Below, one piece after another: positions 34,134-37,404 of a stretch of DNA of 37,404 nucleotides; the first letter of the stretch is position 1, and the number at the start of each line of letters is the position of its first letter. Made by a program: the position numbers and the translations under genes. Below the pieces are notes generated by a model, which was not told the DNA's origin, did no database searches, and worked only from the letters and a program-made list of their open reading frames with translations. The stretch comes from Gammaproteobacteria bacterium (GTDB lineage: Bacteria > Pseudomonadota > Gammaproteobacteria > S012-40), in NCBI GenBank assembly GCA_919902765.1, contig CAKKRP010000060.1, positions 1 through 37,404 on the forward strand, written 5' to 3'.

Positions 34134-36566
34134 ATGACGGACAACGTACTCCTCGAATTACCGACCCCCCCACGCTCCAAAGGGGGGGCTGATTTTGACA
34201 ATCGACACCCGGAAGATGTCAAACTCTGTCTGATCAACGGTCAACAAATTTACGGCAAATTATTACATTTCAGCATCGATCTCGGCGCGCTGACGATTTC
34301 CGTCAAAGATGGCCACCACGCGACCGGTGAGCACCATCCTTCGGCAAAAGAGGCCGCCCACTCGACCGCCACCGAATATCGAATGACGGACATAAAAAAT
34401 CTGCGCTTGTTAGAGTCGCGCCAATTCACGCCCGCAGGGAATTTTCTTGTAGGCATGGAAGCGCAAACGGAGCTGCCCGATCGCCAAGAATATGAACTCG
34501 ATTACATCGATGGCACCAAAGAAATCGGCGAAACATTTGGATTTATTACGGACCAAAACGGCCTGCATTTATTTATAGCGCAACCCTTTAGTAAATATCT
34601 GCATAGCTTTATCCCCTTGCAAGCGCTACAAGATTACCGTATCGGGCCGCAACTTGGGCAAATGCTCGTCGATACCGATGCCCTGAGTCAATTTAATTTA
34701 GAGCAAGGCCTGCAAAAACAAGAAAATTTGCGTCAGAAAAAGATCGGAGAATACCTCACCGCCAACGCGATCGTGTCGGTTGAACATCTCCAAGCCGCAC
34801 TGTCGCGCCAGGGCATTTCGCCGGTCATGAAACTCGGCGAGGCCTTGTTACAAGATAAAATAATCACGCAAGAACAACTCGAACAGGCCCTCGTCGCGCA
34901 AAAAAAAGATCGCACGCAACCACTCGGCGCGATATTGATCGATTTGGGATTCGTCACCGATGAAGTTATCAAACGCACCCTCGCCGCGAAGCTGGGCATC
35001 CCTGTCGTAGACTTGCCGAAGTTTACTATCGCCCCCGAAGTCATAGATAAAGTGCCGGAGCACATCGTACGCAAACACAATGTCTTACCGTTGTGTATCT
35101 ACAACTCCAAATTAGTGGTTGCGACGGACGATCCTATACACCGTGGCCCCATTGAGGATTTACGCTTTCATACCAAGATGTTCATCGAACCGGTGATGGC
35201 GCGTAGCGAAGACATTGCAACGGCCATTAACACTTATTACGGCTCGCGCATAGGCATGTTGGCAGAGGCGCTAGATGCCGGGGAAGGCAACGATTCGTTG
35301 GATATTTCAGAAATCGACGATTCAGACAACACCTTGGTGCGGTTGGTCAATAAAATGATCATCGATGCGTACGAACAAGGGGCCTCGGATATACACGTCG
35401 AGCCCTATCCGGGCAAACAACGCACGATAATTCGGTTTCGTAAAGACGGCGACCTCCAATCCTATGTCGATGTGCCCAATAGTTACCGCAATGCCCTTAT
35501 CTCACGCATAAAAATCATGTGCAACTTGGATATTTCCGAGCGTCGCAAACCGCAAGATGGAAAAATTAATTTTCGTAAGTTCGGACCGTTGGATTTGGAA
35601 TTGCGCGTGGCCACCATACCCACGGCGGGCGGGTTGGAAGATATCGTATTACGCCTGCTGTCAAGCGGCGAGCCCCTGCCCATGGATAAATTAGGCTTGA
35701 GCGAAAACAACTCCAACGGTATTAAAAAAATCATTGCTAAACCCTATGGATTGTTTTTGGTATGCGGCCCCACGGGATCGGGTAAAACCACGACCCTGCA
35801 CTCGATATTAGGCGAATTAAATCGCCCGGATTTGAAAATTTGGACCGCTGAAGACCCCATAGAAATCACCCAACGGGGGCTACGCCAGGTGCAAATCAAT
35901 AATAAAATCGATGTCACCTTTGCCAATGCGATGCGGGCATTCCTGCGTGCCGACCCCGACATCATCATGGTCGGTGAAATGCGCGACGAGGAAACCGCGC
36001 GTATCGGCATAGAGGCCTCGCTCACCGGTCACCTGGTGTTCTCCACCTTGCACACCAACAGCGCGCCAGAGAGCATCGTACGCCTACTCGATATGGGCCT
36101 GGACCCATTCAATTTCGCCGACGCCTTGCTGGGCGTGCTGGCGCAACGTTTGGCCAAACGCCTGTGTCCAAAATGCAAGGTAAGCCACGCGGCCAGCGAC
36201 GCCTTATTACAAGAATACGCCGAAGAATATCTATTGGAAACTCAGGGCACGACCCCGCAGCAACATGCGGAATTGGTGGCGGGATGGAAAAAAACATTCG
36301 CCAACGCGCAAGGCGAAATAACGCTCTATCGCCCGGCCGGCTGCGATGAGTGCGGCAACACCGGATACAAGGGGCGCTTCGGTGTACACGAGCTGTTGGT
36401 GGGCAGTGAAACCGTGAAAGATCTCATACACCAGCGCGCCAAAGTCTCGCAAGTGTTCGACGTCGCGATGCGCGAGGGTATGCGCACCTTAAAACAGGAT
36501 GGAATCGTTAAAATGCTGAAAGGAACGACCGACATAGGACAAATACGCGCCGTATGTATCCGATAA
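34134..36566 (+). CDS. GspE/PilB-type secretion ATPase with MshEN repeats
   Basis: An 810-residue ATPase of the type II secretion/type IV pilus family. A beta-rich N-terminal domain (about 28-180) is followed by three motifs of the MshEN type (starting near 202, 231 and 262: K(I/L)GE-L...I...L..AL..Q), then the ATPase core. Walker A GPTGSGKTTT is near 545, the Asp box WTAEDPIE near 570, Walker B DPDIIMVGEMRD near 605 and the His box STLHTNSAPE near 638. Zinc cysteines are CPKC (about 678) and CDEC (about 737). It is longer than PilB or GspE. No pilus or secretion partner is adjacent. AAGGA lies about 10 bases before the ATG. A C-rich palindrome encodes PTPPRSKGG in the first 20 residues. Confidence 0.88.
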   Translation: MTDNVLLELPTPPRSKGGADFDNRHPEDVKLCLINGQQIYGKLLHFSIDLGALTISVKDGHHATGEHHPSAKEAAHSTATEYRMTDIKNLRLLESRQFTPAGNFLVGMEAQTELPDRQEYELDYIDGTKEIGETFGFITDQNGLHLFIAQPFSKYLHSFIPLQALQDYRIGPQLGQMLVDTDALSQFNLEQGLQKQENLRQKKIGEYLTANAIVSVEHLQAALSRQGISPVMKLGEALLQDKIITQEQLEQALVAQKKDRTQPLGAILIDLGFVTDEVIKRTLAAKLGIPVVDLPKFTIAPEVIDKVPEHIVRKHNVLPLCIYNSKLVVATDDPIHRGPIEDLRFHTKMFIEPVMARSEDIATAINTYYGSRIGMLAEALDAGEGNDSLDISEIDDSDNTLVRLVNKMIIDAYEQGASDIHVEPYPGKQRTIIRFRKDGDLQSYVDVPNSYRNALISRIKIMCNLDISERRKPQDGKINFRKFGPLDLELRVATIPTAGGLEDIVLRLLSSGEPLPMDKLGLSENNSNGIKKIIAKPYGLFLVCGPTGSGKTTTLHSILGELNRPDLKIWTAEDPIEITQRGLRQVQINNKIDVTFANAMRAFLRADPDIIMVGEMRDEETARIGIEASLTGHLVFSTLHTNSAPESIVRLLDMGLDPFNFADALLGVLAQRLAKRLCPKCKVSHAASDALLQEYAEEYLLETQGTTPQQHAELVAGWKKTFANAQGEITLYRPAGCDECGNTGYKGRFGVHELLVGSETVKDLIHQRAKVSQVFDVAMREGMRTLKQDGIVKMLKGTTDIGQIRAVCIR
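34165..34188 (+). repeat. C7/G7 palindrome inside the ATPase reading frame
   Basis: Seven C residues (34165-34171), a 10-base loop and seven G residues (34182-34188) form a strong stem about 30 bases after the ATPase start codon. It resembles the dispersed hairpin at 28285-28303 and reads through in frame. Confidence 0.7.
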
Positions 36567-36732
36567 AATTAAAAGCGCGCAACACTAGCGTCCCTGCCCG
36601 CATGCGCGCATTGTTGGAATTGATTTCCTTCCTTGGTAAAAATATCGGACTAATATACTCGGATTATTGGAAGGAACCACTTTCTAGCGGATGCGGCTGC
36701 AAGAATTATGAATACAACACGCGACGCTGACA

Positions 36733-36752
36733 ACCTGTAAAGAGTTACAGGG
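36733..36752 (-). promoter_or_regulatory. Lux-box-like palindrome after luxR
   Basis: ACCTGTAAAGAGTTACAGGG has 7-bp perfect arms (CCTGTAA/TTACAGG) around AGAG and agrees with the 20-bp Vibrio fischeri lux box (ACCTGT...TACAGG) at 13 of 20 positions, including nearly all of the outer bases. On the minus strand a CATAAT -10-like hexamer (36710-36705) lies so that the box would be centred about 44 bases before the start (near 36698), the normal spacing for LuxR-activated promoters. No T-run follows the palindrome, so it is not an intrinsic terminator. Confidence 0.55.
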
Positions 36753-36779
36753 TGTAGAGATCGAAAAACCGCCGCTTTG

Positions 36780-37346
36780 TTAATTAAGCTGCAATAATCC
36801 CATGCGGGCGGCGTTGGCCACCGCCTGAGAGCGGGTCGATGCCCCTAATTTAGACATCGCATTTTGCACGTGATAGGTGACCGTGCGCTGACTAATCGCC
36901 AAAATACGAGAAATTTCCCAACTGGTTTTGCCGGCGAGTATCCACTGCAAAATTTCGCGCTCGCGTCCTGTTAGGTCCACAACCGCGCGTCCACTGCGCA
37001 TGCGCGCCGCGCAACGCGTCAATGCCGCATGTAGGTGTGGAATAACCGCACGCAATACCACAAAATTATCAGACTGCAAGGCCGCTGCATTGCCTAAAAA
37101 TGAAAATAAAGTCATTGCGCCGATGTGCTCGCAACGCCAGCCCAAGGTCATTCCCTGATGCACGCCAAATGCCCAACTCGCCTGCACCAATCCAGGCGGC
37201 GCATTTTGATGTGCATCGGTGTAGGTTTGCGATAAGAGTGTCGCTTGATGCGTGGATAAACAATCGGTTAAATCGGTGCCTAAGGCGACGCTGTTGATTA
37301 AATAGTAGTATTGCAATTGATCGAATAGCGCGGCGGCATTCACCAC
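36780..37346 (-). CDS. LuxR-type transcription regulator, 5' end doubtful
   Basis: A 188-residue protein. The C-terminal LuxR helix-turn-helix (about 122-185) is intact: LTGREREILQWILAGKTSWE, EISRILAISQRTVTYHVQNA and LGASTRSQAVANA. The first about 115 residues look like the autoinducer-binding domain (LFDQLQYYYLINS near the start; ASWAFGVHQGMTLG; VIPHLHAAL before the linker). The start is a GTG (37344-37346) without a ribosome site, and an in-frame TAA lies 21 bases upstream, so about 20 residues of the usual N-terminus are missing. The typical Trp/Tyr/Asp ligand residues are also not evident. It may be 5'-truncated or degraded. A signal synthase gene is not present in the window. Confidence 0.75.
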   Translation of the reverse strand: MVNAAALFDQLQYYYLINSVALGTDLTDCLSTHQATLLSQTYTDAHQNAPPGLVQASWAFGVHQGMTLGWRCEHIGAMTLFSFLGNAAALQSDNFVVLRAVIPHLHAALTRCAARMRSGRAVVDLTGREREILQWILAGKTSWEISRILAISQRTVTYHVQNAMSKLGASTRSQAVANAARMGLLQLN

Positions 37347-37404
37347 CGGCCCAGGGCTGTCCCATTAAAAATTCTGATTCAATATAAATTGTAGAGATGC
37401 GTTT

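Noticed and set aside
36602-36730. A 42-codon plus-strand frame ending in a CGC-containing tail before the lux box
   Set aside because: It has no ribosome site, the frame continues open from the ATPase gene in another phase, and its codon pattern is not convincing. Without conservation it is most likely chance.
36753-37398. A 9-base direct repeat (TGTAGAGAT) on both sides of luxR, as for an insertion target duplication
   Set aside because: A 9-base match in about 640 bp is expected by chance with fair probability, and neither copy abuts a recognisable element end.

Overview
This window is chromosomal DNA from a polarly flagellated gammaproteobacterium. The flagellar/chemotaxis gene order matches that known from Pseudomonas and Vibrio: fliLMNOPQR-flhB-flhA-flhF-fleN-fliA-cheYZAB-motCD-parC-parP-cheW. 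FlhF/FleN number and polarity control, two stator sets (MotAB and MotCD) and sigma54/sigma28-type promoters fit the same picture. I cannot name a genus from sequence alone. No tRNA, rRNA, CRISPR array or complete mobile element was seen, and no stretch longer than 300 bases lacks a gene.

Region 1 (1-19.6 kb, all minus strand, read from high to low coordinates) is one long motility block. It starts with a small YjfB-type motility gene, then a sigma54-like promoter in front of fliL, then the C-ring (FliM, FliN) and export gate (FliO, FliP, FliQ, FliR, FlhB, FlhA). Next come FlhF, FleN and FliA. After a sigma28-like promoter come CheY, CheZ, CheA, CheB, the second stator MotC/MotD, the ParC/ParP array-positioning pair, CheW and the start of a DUF2802 gene. 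Many junctions are ATGA or GTGA overlaps or only a few bases, so translational coupling is likely. Several genes use GTG or TTG starts that are supported by Shine-Dalgarno spacing.

Region 2 (19.7-27 kb) is housekeeping plus the main stator. An RpfE/COG4255-like gene is divergent from xseB-ispA-dxs (exonuclease VII small subunit, then isoprenoid synthesis), followed by queD and folE2 (pterin/7-deazaguanine chemistry). folE2 meets motB tail to tail with no gap, and motA-motB has its own sigma28-like promoter.

Region 3 (27-37.4 kb) is more accessory. It holds a periplasmic di-heme cytochrome c peroxidase and a minus-strand cluster made of a four-helix membrane protein of unknown family, a trypsin-fold protein that seems to have lost its catalytic residues, a Nudix hydrolase and a DUF5658 membrane protein. 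It also holds a large secreted SBBP beta-propeller protein with a C-terminal sorting-like tail, a GspE/PilB-type ATPase with probable c-di-GMP-binding MshEN motifs, and a LuxR-type regulator at the window edge. A lux-box-like palindrome lies just after luxR in the position normal for a luxR-luxI pair, but no luxI follows.

The observations most worth a second look are the orphan lux box next to a 5'-shortened luxR, the CheY-docking-like peptide shared by FliM, CheZ and (twice) CheA, the MshEN repeats in the orphan ATPase, and the pseudoprotease/membrane protein/Nudix cluster.
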